Positions 43,495 through 52,243 are shown, numbered from the stretch's first letter. The stretch is DNA of 64,000 nucleotides from Lewinellaceae bacterium SD302 (GCA_002591745.1 PDLQ01000002.1:124001-188000); one strand, 5' to 3'. Made by a program: numbers and translations. Notes: generated by a model from the sequence alone, not told the origin.

Positions 43495-44337
43495 ATGTCC
43501 GAATCCGAATACCGGAAAAAACGTCCGATCCGCGATAAAGTACACGAGGTGATCTTCGAGGCGGATACGCCCACGGGTAAGTTCTTCGATATTGCCCTAT
43601 TGGTGCTGATCGTCCTTAGTGTTATTACGGTCATGCTGGAGAGTTCTGATGGTTGGCCGGCCGGTTTTGCAGAAATGTTCGTGATCCTGGAATGGGTGTT
43701 TACGATCCTCTTTACCATCGAGTATTTACTGCGTATCTACGTAACGATCCGCCCCTGGAAGTATATGCTGAGCTTTTATGGGGTCGTCGACCTACTGGCT
43801 ATCGTACCTACTTACCTGAGCCTGTTTATCTCGGGCAGTCAGTACCTGGTCGTGATCAGGATTCTGAGATTGTTGAGGGTATTCCGGATTTTTAAACTCG
43901 GTAAATACCTTAACGAAGGGGCGCAGTTACAACGAGCCTTGATTGCCAGCCGCAATAAGATTACCGTTTTTCTTTTTGTGGTTACTATCCTGGTTATCCT
44001 GATCGGCTCGTTCATGTACCTGATCGAAGGAGGGCAGAATGAAGGATTCAGTAGCATCCCACGGGCGGTTTACTGGGCCATCGTTACCCTTACTACGGTG
44101 GGTTATGGAGACATCACTCCTTCTACCAACACTGGCCAGTTTCTGAGCGCTGTGGTAATGATCCTGGGTTACGCCATCATTGCCGTGCCTACGGGCATCG
44201 TCACCAATGAGATCATGAGCGAGGCGAGGCGGGGAATACCCCGAACTAACACTCAGGCCTGCCGCTTTTGTACGCGGGAAGGCCACGCAGATGATGCCTT
44301 GTACTGTAGGTATTGCGGAGGACGGCTAAATGAGTAA
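43495..44337 (+). CDS. Voltage-gated potassium channel-like protein with C-terminal zinc ribbon
   Basis: The 280-residue protein has six transmembrane helices. The S4 segment RILRLLRVFRIFKLGK carries regularly spaced arginines, and the selectivity filter is TVGYGD (201-206). The pore helix is SSIPRAVYWAIVTLT, and S6 is LSAVVMILGYAIIAVPTGIVTNE. After a short cytosolic linker comes CRFC...YCRYCGG, a four-Cys zinc ribbon in the last 25 residues. It should be an inner-membrane K+ channel. The zinc-ribbon tail is uncommon in the better-known members (KvAP, KvLm) and may be a regulatory or assembly module. Confidence 0.9.
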   Translation: MSESEYRKKRPIRDKVHEVIFEADTPTGKFFDIALLVLIVLSVITVMLESSDGWPAGFAEMFVILEWVFTILFTIEYLLRIYVTIRPWKYMLSFYGVVDLLAIVPTYLSLFISGSQYLVVIRILRLLRVFRIFKLGKYLNEGAQLQRALIASRNKITVFLFVVTILVILIGSFMYLIEGGQNEGFSSIPRAVYWAIVTLTTVGYGDITPSTNTGQFLSAVVMILGYAIIAVPTGIVTNEIMSEARRGIPRTNTQACRFCTREGHADDALYCRYCGGRLNE

Positions 44338-44354
44338 TGATCACCCACCGTGCA

Positions 44355-45074
44355 TCAGCCCAGCTTCTTTAGCTGATTGATCGTCGCCCGCATATCTTTC
44401 GGCATTACGCTGGTGAACGTGAGTCTCTCGGCGGAAGCAGGGTGTACAAAAGCCAAGCGATGGGCGTGTAAGGGCACCCGATCCAGTAAAGGACGCTCTT
44501 CGGTACCTTTTTTCAAATTGAATTTGCGGCCCTTTAGTGCTGATAATTTAAATTCTGAGCGGTTGCCATAGAAAGGGTCTACCAGCAATGGATGGCCAAT
44601 GGACTGCAAGTGTACCCGAATCTGGTGAGTACGGCCAGTTAGTAACTCCACTTCCAGCAGACTGTAGCTGGCGAAAAAATCTTCCACCCGGTAACGAGAA
44701 TGCGCCTGCTTACCCCGGGCTGAAACCAGCATCCGTCCCGGCTTGGTGGGGTGAGGCCCGATCGGTGCTTCGATATCAGCCTCCGGTTCATTCGGGCGGC
44801 CCTCTACCAGGGCGAGGTAGATCTTTTCTACTTCCCGCTGCTCGAATTGACGGGAAAGCGCTCGCTGGGCTTCCGTGGTTTTAGCAAAGACCAGCAGGCC
44901 GCTGGTGGGCCGGTCCAGTCGGTGAACGGGTAAGAGATCCGTTTTGACCCGGCGACTCAGAAGATGCACCAAACTCGGTATTTCCGGATCGTGGCGATCA
45001 GGGATGGTGAGCAACCCGGCGGGCTTATCTACAACGACGAGATGTTCGTCCTGGTGAATGACGTTCAGTTTCAT
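44355..45074 (-). CDS. RluA family pseudouridine synthase
   Basis: The 239-residue protein has the catalytic motif HRLDRPTSGLLVFAKT (Asp nucleophile), an N-terminal VVVDKPAGLLTIPD, and the later GRTHQIRVHLQSIGHPLLVDPFYG. There is no N-terminal S4 domain. Its target is an rRNA or tRNA uridine; RluA/RluC-like substrate choice cannot be decided from sequence. It stops 17 bases from the convergent channel gene. Confidence 0.92.
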   Translation of the reverse strand: MKLNVIHQDEHLVVVDKPAGLLTIPDRHDPEIPSLVHLLSRRVKTDLLPVHRLDRPTSGLLVFAKTTEAQRALSRQFEQREVEKIYLALVEGRPNEPEADIEAPIGPHPTKPGRMLVSARGKQAHSRYRVEDFFASYSLLEVELLTGRTHQIRVHLQSIGHPLLVDPFYGNRSEFKLSALKGRKFNLKKGTEERPLLDRVPLHAHRLAFVHPASAERLTFTSVMPKDMRATINQLKKLG

Positions 45075-45572
45075 TTCGCGAAGGTAGGGTAGAGTAAGGG
45101 CAATAAAAAAAGCCGCTACCCAGTAGGTACGCGGCTTCCAATAATCCCATGAACAAAATCTTTATGTTGAATGAGAAGAGAAATGTGTGGCTCGTTCCTG
45201 GCGAAAAATCGCCGGAACGAGCGGCCACTAAATCGTAATCTCATGAACTATCTAGTTGAGTGAAGAAGCCTTTGCTCCCGATCACATTACAAATATGCGA
45301 CCAGAATCACTCAAAAGTAGATACATGATTTGTAAATTGTGAAACATTCTGATCCTTGAATATCTCTGAGGATAATGTTATGTGTCAGCTTTTATTGACC
45401 ATTGATACTTTGATAGCCAGAAAAATGAGATGAATTGTGAATTAAAATAATAGTTGTCGCTGACTAGTGAACGAGATTTTTTTCAAAAAAGGCAAAGGAA
45501 AAGACTTTTGTGGATTGAAATAACGATCTTTTATGGAGAATTTCCCTCTTAAGAAATCTAAGATATTCGTTT
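45075..45572. other. 498-base intergenic region with two hairpins and a 29-codon frame
   Basis: Reading on the minus strand, AAGCCGC and GCGGCTT around 45110-45137 make a hairpin followed by a long U-run, so something transcribed from the right may end here (about 45104-45137). A second hairpin spans 45190-45222 (GCTCGTTCC with GGAACGAGC plus GGCGA/TCGCC). On the plus strand ATG 45149 opens 29 codons across both; its reality is uncertain. TTGATACTTTGATAGCCAG near 45404 is a degenerate dispersed element. The rest shows nothing. Confidence 0.5.
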
Positions 45573-48320
45573 ATGCCTCGCCTTGCTCTCATCTGCCTCA
45601 TCCTTTTTCCACTACTCTTAGCTGGCCAGGTCCGTCAGGGGGAAAAGTTGTTGAAAGAGCGAGCGTACGAAGCGGCGATGGAAGCTTTTCAGGCGGCGGG
45701 AGAAGCGGATCCTGCGGCATTACTGGGCCAGGCCAAGGTATACGCCAATAGTCGTTACGCGGGCTACGACCCCCAAAAGGCTTACGGGATCGTCCAAGGT
45801 CTGCTAAAAAACCGCGCCGGCCTAACTGAGAACGAAGCGGAACGAGCGGAAAAGGATTTACCGATCAGTGATATTCGCCGGGTGGCGGCGGGCATCGAGA
45901 GCCAGCAAGTGCGTCAATTACGCAAGTCTGAAGATTTAGCGGATTTCGACCGCTTCTTCGCCGGTTATCCAGAGGCCTCGGACCGCAAGCAGAAAGAAGC
46001 GACCAAATTGCGCAACGAACTGGCGCTAGCCGCAATCGTTCAGGCTAACGATTACGCTACGGCACGAGATTTAACAACGGCGTACGAACTCTATACAGCC
46101 CTGTCGGAAACCGGGTTAAAAGATACCGTGCTGAATCGATTTTTGCGGGAATATGGTTGGGAAGCATACGATCGCTTTGCCGCCGAAAACCCGGACTCGC
46201 CTTACGTTATCGATGCGGAAAAACGGAAGGTCGATCAGCTGTTGGCCGGGGATCGGGTAGCACCGTTGATGACTTATATGCGTGCCAATAACGGCAGTCC
46301 ATTTGCCTACCTGGTCTACGAAAAATCACCGGATTTGGCGCTACGCGCTCCCGATGATCTGCTGGGCCTCCAGGATTGGCTGACCACCTTCAAGCAAACG
46401 GATACCACGCACTGGTCCGCCATTTACAGCAATTATCTGGCTACCTGGGCCGGCCACGATGACTTGCGAGGTGCCACCTATTTTCAGATGTTGCAACTGG
46501 CAAAGGGGAAGCTTTCGGAGGAAGAATCACTGGCAGCCCAGCAAGCGGCCCTGGGGATCCTGCGCACCAAATTACTGGCGGAGGGGGCGGATCGTGAGTT
46601 GCTGAAAGCGTTGATGCCCTACGTAGATCCACTTACCAATGACCAGGAATTACAATCTTTTTGGCTAACAAAGTACCAAGGCTTGTACGGCCGGGAGCAA
46701 GGGGCGATTCGCTATCGGGCGGACTACCCGGCTACTATTATGGGGGATCGGATTGAGCAAGAATTAGCGGATATTGAAGCAGAACGCCGGCTGAACGCCG
46801 AACAATTACTGGAAAAGCGTAAAGAACTGGCCCGCGCCGATTCGGAGCGCACGGGCTGGAACTATAAGAACCACGAGGCCTGGCGTAAGGCCCAGCGTAA
46901 ACGCATCGCTACCGGTCAGTCACCCCAGCCTTACTTACTGCCCTTTACGGTAAATAGCGAATACGGAGAGTACAAAGCCAACGAGACGACCGATGGCCGA
47001 AACCTCTACTTCACCCGTAACGACGGTGCCGAAGATATTTACCGCTCCCGTAAATCGCCGGAAGGGGAATGGGAAGAAGCGGAATTGGTGGAAGACGTTT
47101 CCACTGAAAAACGCAATGAAAGTATCCAGCTGGTGACCGTAGACGGATCCGAAATGCTCTTCTTCAATAACGGCCGTTTCTACACGACTAAAAAAACCGC
47201 TACCGGTTGGGGAGAACCCGTGATCGTTTCCCAAAACATCAACGAAAAAGGCTGGCAGGCAGACGCCTGGGTATCGGCGGATAACCGAACCTTTTTCTTC
47301 GTACGTGAAGTAGAGCGACGTGGCAAGGATATGTATGTTTCCCGCCGCGGGGAAGACGGCGACTGGGGCCCTGCGCGCAGACTTCCGGACAATCTCAACA
47401 CCAGATTGGAAGACCGTTCGCCCGTACTGGCCAGTGATTTACGTACGCTTTACTTTACTTCTAACGGTCACGGTGGCGAAGGCCTGTCGGACATCTTTGT
47501 CTCCGAGCGGCTGGACGACACCTACCTCAAGTGGTCTGACCCCCGTAATCTCGGAAGTTGGATCAATACCCCCGAAGACGAATGGTTGATTCGTCTGACT
47601 CCAGACGGGGAGCGCTTCTACTATTCTTCCACCTGGGATGAATCCAGCGATGTTTTCGAAATATTTCTACCCACTAAAGTGAAGCCTAAGGCGGTGATCG
47701 TTGTGGAAGGGAAAGTGGAAAATAAGGACGGGGAGGGCATTGCTACAACCATTGTCTGGCAAGACCTGAGTAGCGGTGAAATCTTACAGGAGACCCGTAG
47801 CGACCCTGAAGACGGCAGCTGGGTGGCGACCTTGCCGGGCTTTGGCCGTGATAAGGTTGGTTACCGTATCAGTCAGGAGGGGTATTTCTCAACCTCTGGC
47901 TACGTGCTCATCGACGGGCAGCAAAAACGGATCTTGCTGGACCGGCCGGTCAAAATCTATACGCCGGAGCAACTTCGGGAAGAGTCTATTGTCCTGCCGC
48001 TGGAAAATCTCTTCTTTGCCACCGGAGAATACCGCCTGGATTCTACCAGTTTTCCTGAGCTGAATGAACTGGCTGACCTGATCCTCACAGCATCACTTTG
48101 CGTAGAGATCAGTGGTCATACAGACAACGTGGGTAACCCCTTGGACAACCTGGAACTCTCCCGCAAAAGAGCGGAAGCCGTATTGAATTACCTGCTGGAA
48201 AAAGAAATACCCGCGGACTGCTTAAAATCCAAGGGCTACGGAGAGGCGGAGCCTATCGCGAATAATAACAGCCTAAATGGGCGGGCAAGGAACCGGCGGG
48301 TAGAGGTGAGGTTTGAATAA
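45573..48320 (+). CDS. TPR-PD40-OmpA outer membrane protein
   Basis: The 915-residue protein has a signal peptide (1-18, LLLAGQ). A TPR-like helical region covers about 20-420. PD40 propeller repeats follow at about 460-700 (SEYGEYKANETTDGRNLYFTR, WVSADNRTFFFVRE, LASDLRTLYFTSNGHGG), then a regulatory-like segment (VEGKVENKDGEGIATTIVW). The OmpA domain at about 800-915 contains NLFFATGEYRLDSTSFPEL, SGHTDNVGNPLDNLELSRKRAEAV and NGRARNRRVEVRFE. It is a paralogue in layout of the gene at 22612, without DUF1573 and without an adjacent PorP/SprF gene. It is expected in the periplasm, bound to peptidoglycan. Confidence 0.88.
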   Translation: MPRLALICLILFPLLLAGQVRQGEKLLKERAYEAAMEAFQAAGEADPAALLGQAKVYANSRYAGYDPQKAYGIVQGLLKNRAGLTENEAERAEKDLPISDIRRVAAGIESQQVRQLRKSEDLADFDRFFAGYPEASDRKQKEATKLRNELALAAIVQANDYATARDLTTAYELYTALSETGLKDTVLNRFLREYGWEAYDRFAAENPDSPYVIDAEKRKVDQLLAGDRVAPLMTYMRANNGSPFAYLVYEKSPDLALRAPDDLLGLQDWLTTFKQTDTTHWSAIYSNYLATWAGHDDLRGATYFQMLQLAKGKLSEEESLAAQQAALGILRTKLLAEGADRELLKALMPYVDPLTNDQELQSFWLTKYQGLYGREQGAIRYRADYPATIMGDRIEQELADIEAERRLNAEQLLEKRKELARADSERTGWNYKNHEAWRKAQRKRIATGQSPQPYLLPFTVNSEYGEYKANETTDGRNLYFTRNDGAEDIYRSRKSPEGEWEEAELVEDVSTEKRNESIQLVTVDGSEMLFFNNGRFYTTKKTATGWGEPVIVSQNINEKGWQADAWVSADNRTFFFVREVERRGKDMYVSRRGEDGDWGPARRLPDNLNTRLEDRSPVLASDLRTLYFTSNGHGGEGLSDIFVSERLDDTYLKWSDPRNLGSWINTPEDEWLIRLTPDGERFYYSSTWDESSDVFEIFLPTKVKPKAVIVVEGKVENKDGEGIATTIVWQDLSSGEILQETRSDPEDGSWVATLPGFGRDKVGYRISQEGYFSTSGYVLIDGQQKRILLDRPVKIYTPEQLREESIVLPLENLFFATGEYRLDSTSFPELNELADLILTASLCVEISGHTDNVGNPLDNLELSRKRAEAVLNYLLEKEIPADCLKSKGYGEAEPIANNNSLNGRARNRRVEVRFE

Positions 48321-48343
48321 TGAGGAATGGCAGTAATAATAAT

Positions 48344-48376
48344 GTGGTAGCAGCTGCATGAATGCGCTGCTACCAC
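48344..48376. terminator. Hairpin between convergent genes
   Basis: GTGGTAGCAGC (48344-48354) pairs perfectly with GCTGCTACCAC (48366-48376), and the inner GCAT/ATGC extends the stem. U-runs are weak on both sides, so termination is plausible but not certain. Confidence 0.6.
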
Positions 48377-48401
48377 ACTATCACTAATGCCAAACGATTA
48401 G

Positions 48402-50084
48402 CTACTCTTCTTCCGAGATTTCCCGGATTTCTTCTTTGATCTCCTCAACGGCGTCGCCGATTTTTTCACCAGCCACCTGGGCTACGGCTTTGGCGGTGTC
48501 CACGGCGTCTTCAATAACGTCCTCGATTTGTTCGCCGGCTTTTTCCAGAAAATCACTGGCTTTTTCAAGCAGGCTTTCTTCCGGTTTGGTGGGGACTTCG
48601 GTGACAACGGGGGCGGCTTCCACCGGTGTTTCGGCGTTGGCTGCACTGGTATCAGCGGCGGGATCCTGTTCGGCAACCGGCGTTTCTACGGCAGCTGGTG
48701 TCTCCGGAGTTGGGTCTTCCGGAGCCGGCTGAACGGGCGTTTCGGCAGCGGCAGCGGCTACTTTAGCGGGAACCTCGGTCGGTACTGTAGTTGCTTCTCC
48801 ACCCACGATTTCGCTAATGGCTACGGCGTTGGCAATGAGCGGCGTGGTCGTTCCATTTGCGGACTGCTTGTTGTTGCCTTTCTTTGCTTTGCCTGCTTTG
48901 ATGGAGGCCGCAGCGGCTTCCAGTTTGGCTTTTTCTTCGGGACTGACCTCTTTATTAGTTGCTTCGGCGGCGATCTTGGCCTTTACGGCTTCGGCGGCGG
49001 CGCGTTCTGCTTTACGCTTTTCTTCTTTCTCGATTTTTTTCTGCTCCCGCTTCATGCGGTCTTCCAGTTGCGTCTTGGTTTTGGCCATGTCTTCCAGCTT
49101 CTCGCCTTTACTGTCGATCCGGCTCTGGATCATCTTGATCTTGGCCTGGCGGATCTGGGCTTCCAACTGACCGTCAGTGCGCTCGATGCGGCGGTGCTCG
49201 AATTCGAGGTCTTTTTTGTCACGACCGATGCTGCGCTCCATCTTTTCGATGGCTTTCAGTAGTCCTTCGTAGCGGGATTGGGTACGGCCCAGGGCACTGG
49301 CGGCACGTTGGCCACCGGCGTCACCACCGTTCCGTTTGGCTTTTACATTTTTAAAGGCCTTGTCGATACGGTCGTAGACCAGCTTACGGTCGTCGCGGCT
49401 GAAGGTGGTGTTGTGGAATTTGCTTTGGAGTTTACGCAAGTCGTCGAATACCTTACGGAGGTGAGTACCCTGTTCGGTCCGCTTTTCCAGGTCTTCCAGG
49501 GCGGTGGCGAACTGGGTGACGGCTTCGGCGGATTTCTCCTTCACCTCTTCGTTCACCTTCTCGCGCATCTCCTTCATTTTGGTGAAGAGTTTATCGACGT
49601 CCTTGCGCAGGCGGTTGCCGTGGTCGCGCATGAGGGTCTTGTCGCGCAGCTGGCCCTGGATCTTTTCCCAGAAGCTTTTCAGCTGGCCCCAGAGGTTGGA
49701 GTCATACTTGTCGGCCCGCTCGATCCGGTCGTTGATCTCGGCCAGTTCTGCGTCGTAGGCGGACTTCAGTTTTTCGCTCAGGACCAGGTAATGCCACTCG
49801 GTCTGGGCGCGGTTGATCATGTCGCTTTGCTCCACTTTGAGTTCCTCGGGCAGGATGCCGTCGGTAACGCTCAGTTCACGTGCGTAGGCTTTGTGAGGAT
49901 CGGGTAACTCCACTTCCTCGGACTTGCGCCACTTGTCCATGAATTTTTTGTAAACCTCGTCGGAGACATCCTTTTCGGTAAAGGTCTCGATTTTAACGAT
50001 GTTCTGGCTGGCCAGCAGTTCGAGGCCGATCAATACTCTTTCTTCCTGGGCGTTGCGTCCCCAGACGACGATTCGATTGCGCAT
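48402..50084 (-). CDS. Coiled-coil protein with acidic Ala/Pro-rich C-terminus, unknown function
   Basis: The ATG at 50084 starts MRNRIVVWGRNAQEERVL and gives 560 residues. The N-terminal ~95 residues look globular. From about 100 to 390 the protein is a chain of charged helices with heptad character (AELAEINDRIERADKYDSN, VNEEVKEKSAEAVTQFATALEDLEKRTE) reminiscent of DUF349. From about 400 to 500 it is Ala/Pro/Thr/Glu-rich low complexity, and the end is an amphipathic acidic helix region. I do not recognise a named family. Similar proteins seem typical of Saprospiria, but I cannot check. Confidence 0.65.
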   Translation of the reverse strand: MRNRIVVWGRNAQEERVLIGLELLASQNIVKIETFTEKDVSDEVYKKFMDKWRKSEEVELPDPHKAYARELSVTDGILPEELKVEQSDMINRAQTEWHYLVLSEKLKSAYDAELAEINDRIERADKYDSNLWGQLKSFWEKIQGQLRDKTLMRDHGNRLRKDVDKLFTKMKEMREKVNEEVKEKSAEAVTQFATALEDLEKRTEQGTHLRKVFDDLRKLQSKFHNTTFSRDDRKLVYDRIDKAFKNVKAKRNGGDAGGQRAASALGRTQSRYEGLLKAIEKMERSIGRDKKDLEFEHRRIERTDGQLEAQIRQAKIKMIQSRIDSKGEKLEDMAKTKTQLEDRMKREQKKIEKEEKRKAERAAAEAVKAKIAAEATNKEVSPEEKAKLEAAAASIKAGKAKKGNNKQSANGTTTPLIANAVAISEIVGGEATTVPTEVPAKVAAAAAETPVQPAPEDPTPETPAAVETPVAEQDPAADTSAANAETPVEAAPVVTEVPTKPEESLLEKASDFLEKAGEQIEDVIEDAVDTAKAVAQVAGEKIGDAVEEIKEEIREISEEE

Positions 50085-50119
50085 GCTTGCGTTAGTTGTG
50101 GTACCTAGGTAATAATTTG

Positions 50120-50203
50120 ATGAGTCAATGATCAAATGATTCAATGCAGTCGTGAAGGGTGATGCATTCCTTAGATCATCCAGTCATTCGATCATCATTT
50201 CAT
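50120..50203. repeat. Period-8 ATGA/TCAT dyad (ladder 2)
   Basis: ATGA occurs at 50120, 50128 and 50136 with ATGC at 50144. TCAT occurs at 50176, 50184, 50192 and 50200. Spacing is exactly 8, and three of the four tetramer pairs match perfectly around 50161.5; the ATGC/TCAT rung has one mismatch. Confidence 0.7.
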
Positions 50204-50259
50204 TACTAAGGTCCTGGTTGTGACCGGTTCGAAGACCGGCCGTTACGGTGTTGTCGGCA

Positions 50260-50376
50260 ATGAGCCAATGACCTAAAGTTTTAATGATAAAATGATTTAA
50301 TGCTCACCACATTTCATCACTAAATCATTGCTGCATTAGATCATTAAATCATGGTGCCATTAGTTCATTGTGCCAT
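50260..50376. repeat. Period-8 ATGA/TCAT dyad (ladder 3), overlapping the asd 3' end
   Basis: ATGA occurs at 50260, 50268, 50284 and 50292, with ATGC at 50300. The right arm has TCAT at 50325, GCAT at 50333, TCAT at 50341 and 50349, CCAT at 50357, TCAT at 50365 and CCAT at 50373, a run of seven with period 8. Rungs pair in register around 50318, and ATGC opposite GCAT is a compensated change. The position expected at 50276 does not match. The asd stop codon is part of the TCAT at 50365. Confidence 0.7.
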
Positions 50377-51381
50377 TGCTTCCGCCTTCCAGCGGGTTTT
50401 CAACAGATACTCCGCGATCTGTACGGCGTTGGTAGCGGCTCCCTTACGGAGATTATCGCTTACGATCCAAAGGTTCAGGCCGTTGTCGATGCTTTCATCG
50501 CGGCGGATGCGGCCCACGAATACCTCGTCCTTGTTCTTGGCAAAACGTGGCATGGGGTATTTGTTGTTTTGCGGATCGTCTTCTATGATCAAACCGGGCG
50601 CGGCGGCCAGGAGTTCCTTTAGCTCGGATAAATCATAGGGGCGTTCAAATTCCACGTTCACGCTTTCGCTATGGCCGCCGTGGACGGGCACGCGTACGGC
50701 GGTGGCGGTGATGGCGATGGTCGGGTCACCCAGGATCTTGCGGGTTTCGTGGACCAGTTTCATCTCTTCCTTGGTATAATCGTTGTCCAGAAAAACATCG
50801 CAGTGCGGGATGCAGTTTTCGTAGATCGGGTGGTGATAAGCCATCTCGTCCGCAGACAAAGATTTGCCATCGCGTTCGGCTTCGTACTGGCGCACGGCGG
50901 ATACCCCGGTGCCGGTAAAGGACTGGTAGGTAGAAATCACTAATCGGCGGATATCGTATTTCTCGTGTAAGGGGGCCAGTGCGGCTACCATCTGTATGGT
51001 AGAGCAATTGGGGTTAGCGATGATGAGGTCATCATCCTGTAAGGCGTCGGCGTTCACTTCCGGTACTACCAGTTTTTTATCGGGGTCCATCCGCCAGGCA
51101 CTACTATTGTCGATAACGGTGGTGCCCACGGCCGCGAACTTCGGCGCCCATTCCAGGGAGGTGCTGCCCCCGGCGCTGAAAATGGCGATGTCCGGCCGGG
51201 CTTCCACGGCGGCTTCCATGCTCACCACAGTATGTTGCTCGCCCCGAAATTCAATCTGTTTGCCTACCGAACGGGCGGAGGCCACGGGCAGCAATTCGGT
51301 GATCGGAAAATTACGCTCGGTCAGTACTTCGAACATGACGCCACCCACTAATCCGGTAGCGCCCACAACGGCAACTTTCAT
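50365..51381 (-). CDS. asd: Aspartate-semialdehyde dehydrogenase
   Basis: The ATG at 51381 (MKVAVVGATGLVGGVMFEVL) gives 338 residues; the longer frame upstream lacks support. The NADP-binding loop is GATGLVGG. The catalytic Cys is in IIANPNCSTIQMVAAL, and the His-containing GGHSESVNVEFERPYDLSELK is conserved. It reduces aspartyl phosphate to the semialdehyde for lysine/DAP, threonine and methionine synthesis. The last codons and the stop lie within a period-8 repeat, which may have altered the C-terminus. Confidence 0.94.
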   Translation of the reverse strand: MKVAVVGATGLVGGVMFEVLTERNFPITELLPVASARSVGKQIEFRGEQHTVVSMEAAVEARPDIAIFSAGGSTSLEWAPKFAAVGTTVIDNSSAWRMDPDKKLVVPEVNADALQDDDLIIANPNCSTIQMVAALAPLHEKYDIRRLVISTYQSFTGTGVSAVRQYEAERDGKSLSADEMAYHHPIYENCIPHCDVFLDNDYTKEEMKLVHETRKILGDPTIAITATAVRVPVHGGHSESVNVEFERPYDLSELKELLAAAPGLIIEDDPQNNKYPMPRFAKNKDEVFVGRIRRDESIDNGLNLWIVSDNLRKGAATNAVQIAEYLLKTRWKAEAMAQ

Positions 51382-51880
51382 TGTTTTGTCTTTTGGGTAA
51401 GCAAAGATAGGGGTTTGAATTTTGACTGACAAAGTAGCAATGCTCTTGTCTGCACCATCGAGCTTACGAGCGGGCCCGGCGAGTATTATTATTAACTCAA
51501 CTGAAGTCGTCAGGCCGCAAATCTTCCGACATCGATTTATCGTACAGGCGACGGGCCATCATACACCTTGCTACTTTGCAGCCATAAAAACCTCACACTT
51601 AATAAGGACCGCACCGGTGTAGAACCCAGGGACGAAGGCCTGTGATGAAATTATTTAAAGGATTTGATTCCCCGGTGGAGGACCTCCACAAGAGGCTTTT
51701 TGCAAAACTGAGCATACATACATCCGACAAACGGAATTTAGAGCTTGTTTGTAAAAAACTCCATTGTATACTTAGGACAGTTTCACCCTCGCATTTATAG
51801 CAACCCATTTCTAGGAATGCCCGTTATTGTAGGCCAGCTATTTTTTAGCTAAACGGGCGAATGCCCAAAAAATAATAATC
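51382..51880. other. 499-base intergenic region with inverted GCTACTTTG pair and a palindrome
   Basis: GACTGACAAAGTAGCAATG (51425-51443) and CTTGCTACTTTGCAGCC (51567-51583) form an inverted pair 120 bases apart, pointing outward. GTGGAGGACCTCCAC at 51675-51689 is a 7-bp palindrome. AGAGCTTGTTTG near 51741 recurs near 55719. No believable gene was found; the open frame at 51599-51808 on the minus strand has no coding-like composition. Confidence 0.6.
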
Positions 51881-52243
51881 ATGTTTTGGAAGCGTAAGCC
51901 CAAGTTTAAGGCATTTCAGGTGACCGATGCCAATTTCAAAGAAATCGTACTGGATGCGGATCAACCTATTTTACTGGATTTCTACGCCGACTGGTGCGGA
52001 CCTTGTAAGGTGATTGGCCCCATCATCAACGAACTCGCCGAAGAATACGAAGGACGGGCATTAGTCGCAAAGGTAGATACCGAGAAGAATCCACGCCTCA
52101 GCGCTTACTTCAAAATTAAATCGCTGCCGACGCTGGCTTTCGTGATTGATAATAAAGTGATGAATCGTTTCCACGGGCTGGTGCCCAAACCTAATCTGGA
52201 AGAGATACTGGATGGGTATATCGCGGAGAAAGAGAAGGGGTAA
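51881..52243 (+). CDS. trxA: Thioredoxin
   Basis: The 120-residue protein has a full thioredoxin fold: LLDFYADWCGPCKVIGPIINELA with the WCGPC redox centre, KVDTEKNPRLSAYFKIKSLPTLAF with the cis-Pro, and a C-terminal helix. It has no signal peptide, so it is a cytoplasmic protein disulfide reductant. The N-terminal MFWKRKPKFKAFQ extension is slightly basic. Confidence 0.93.
   Translation: MFWKRKPKFKAFQVTDANFKEIVLDADQPILLDFYADWCGPCKVIGPIINELAEEYEGRALVAKVDTEKNPRLSAYFKIKSLPTLAFVIDNKVMNRFHGLVPKPNLEEILDGYIAEKEKG

Noticed and set aside
43461-43718. N-terminal extension of the YfiT-like gene across the channel gene
   Set aside because: It is antisense to the first 75 codons of the channel gene, and the conserved domain starts right after the ATG at 43460.
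51599-51808. Small minus-strand gene upstream of thioredoxin
   Set aside because: The translated sequence is not coding-like, and it overlaps a palindrome and a short repeat shared with 55.7 kb.
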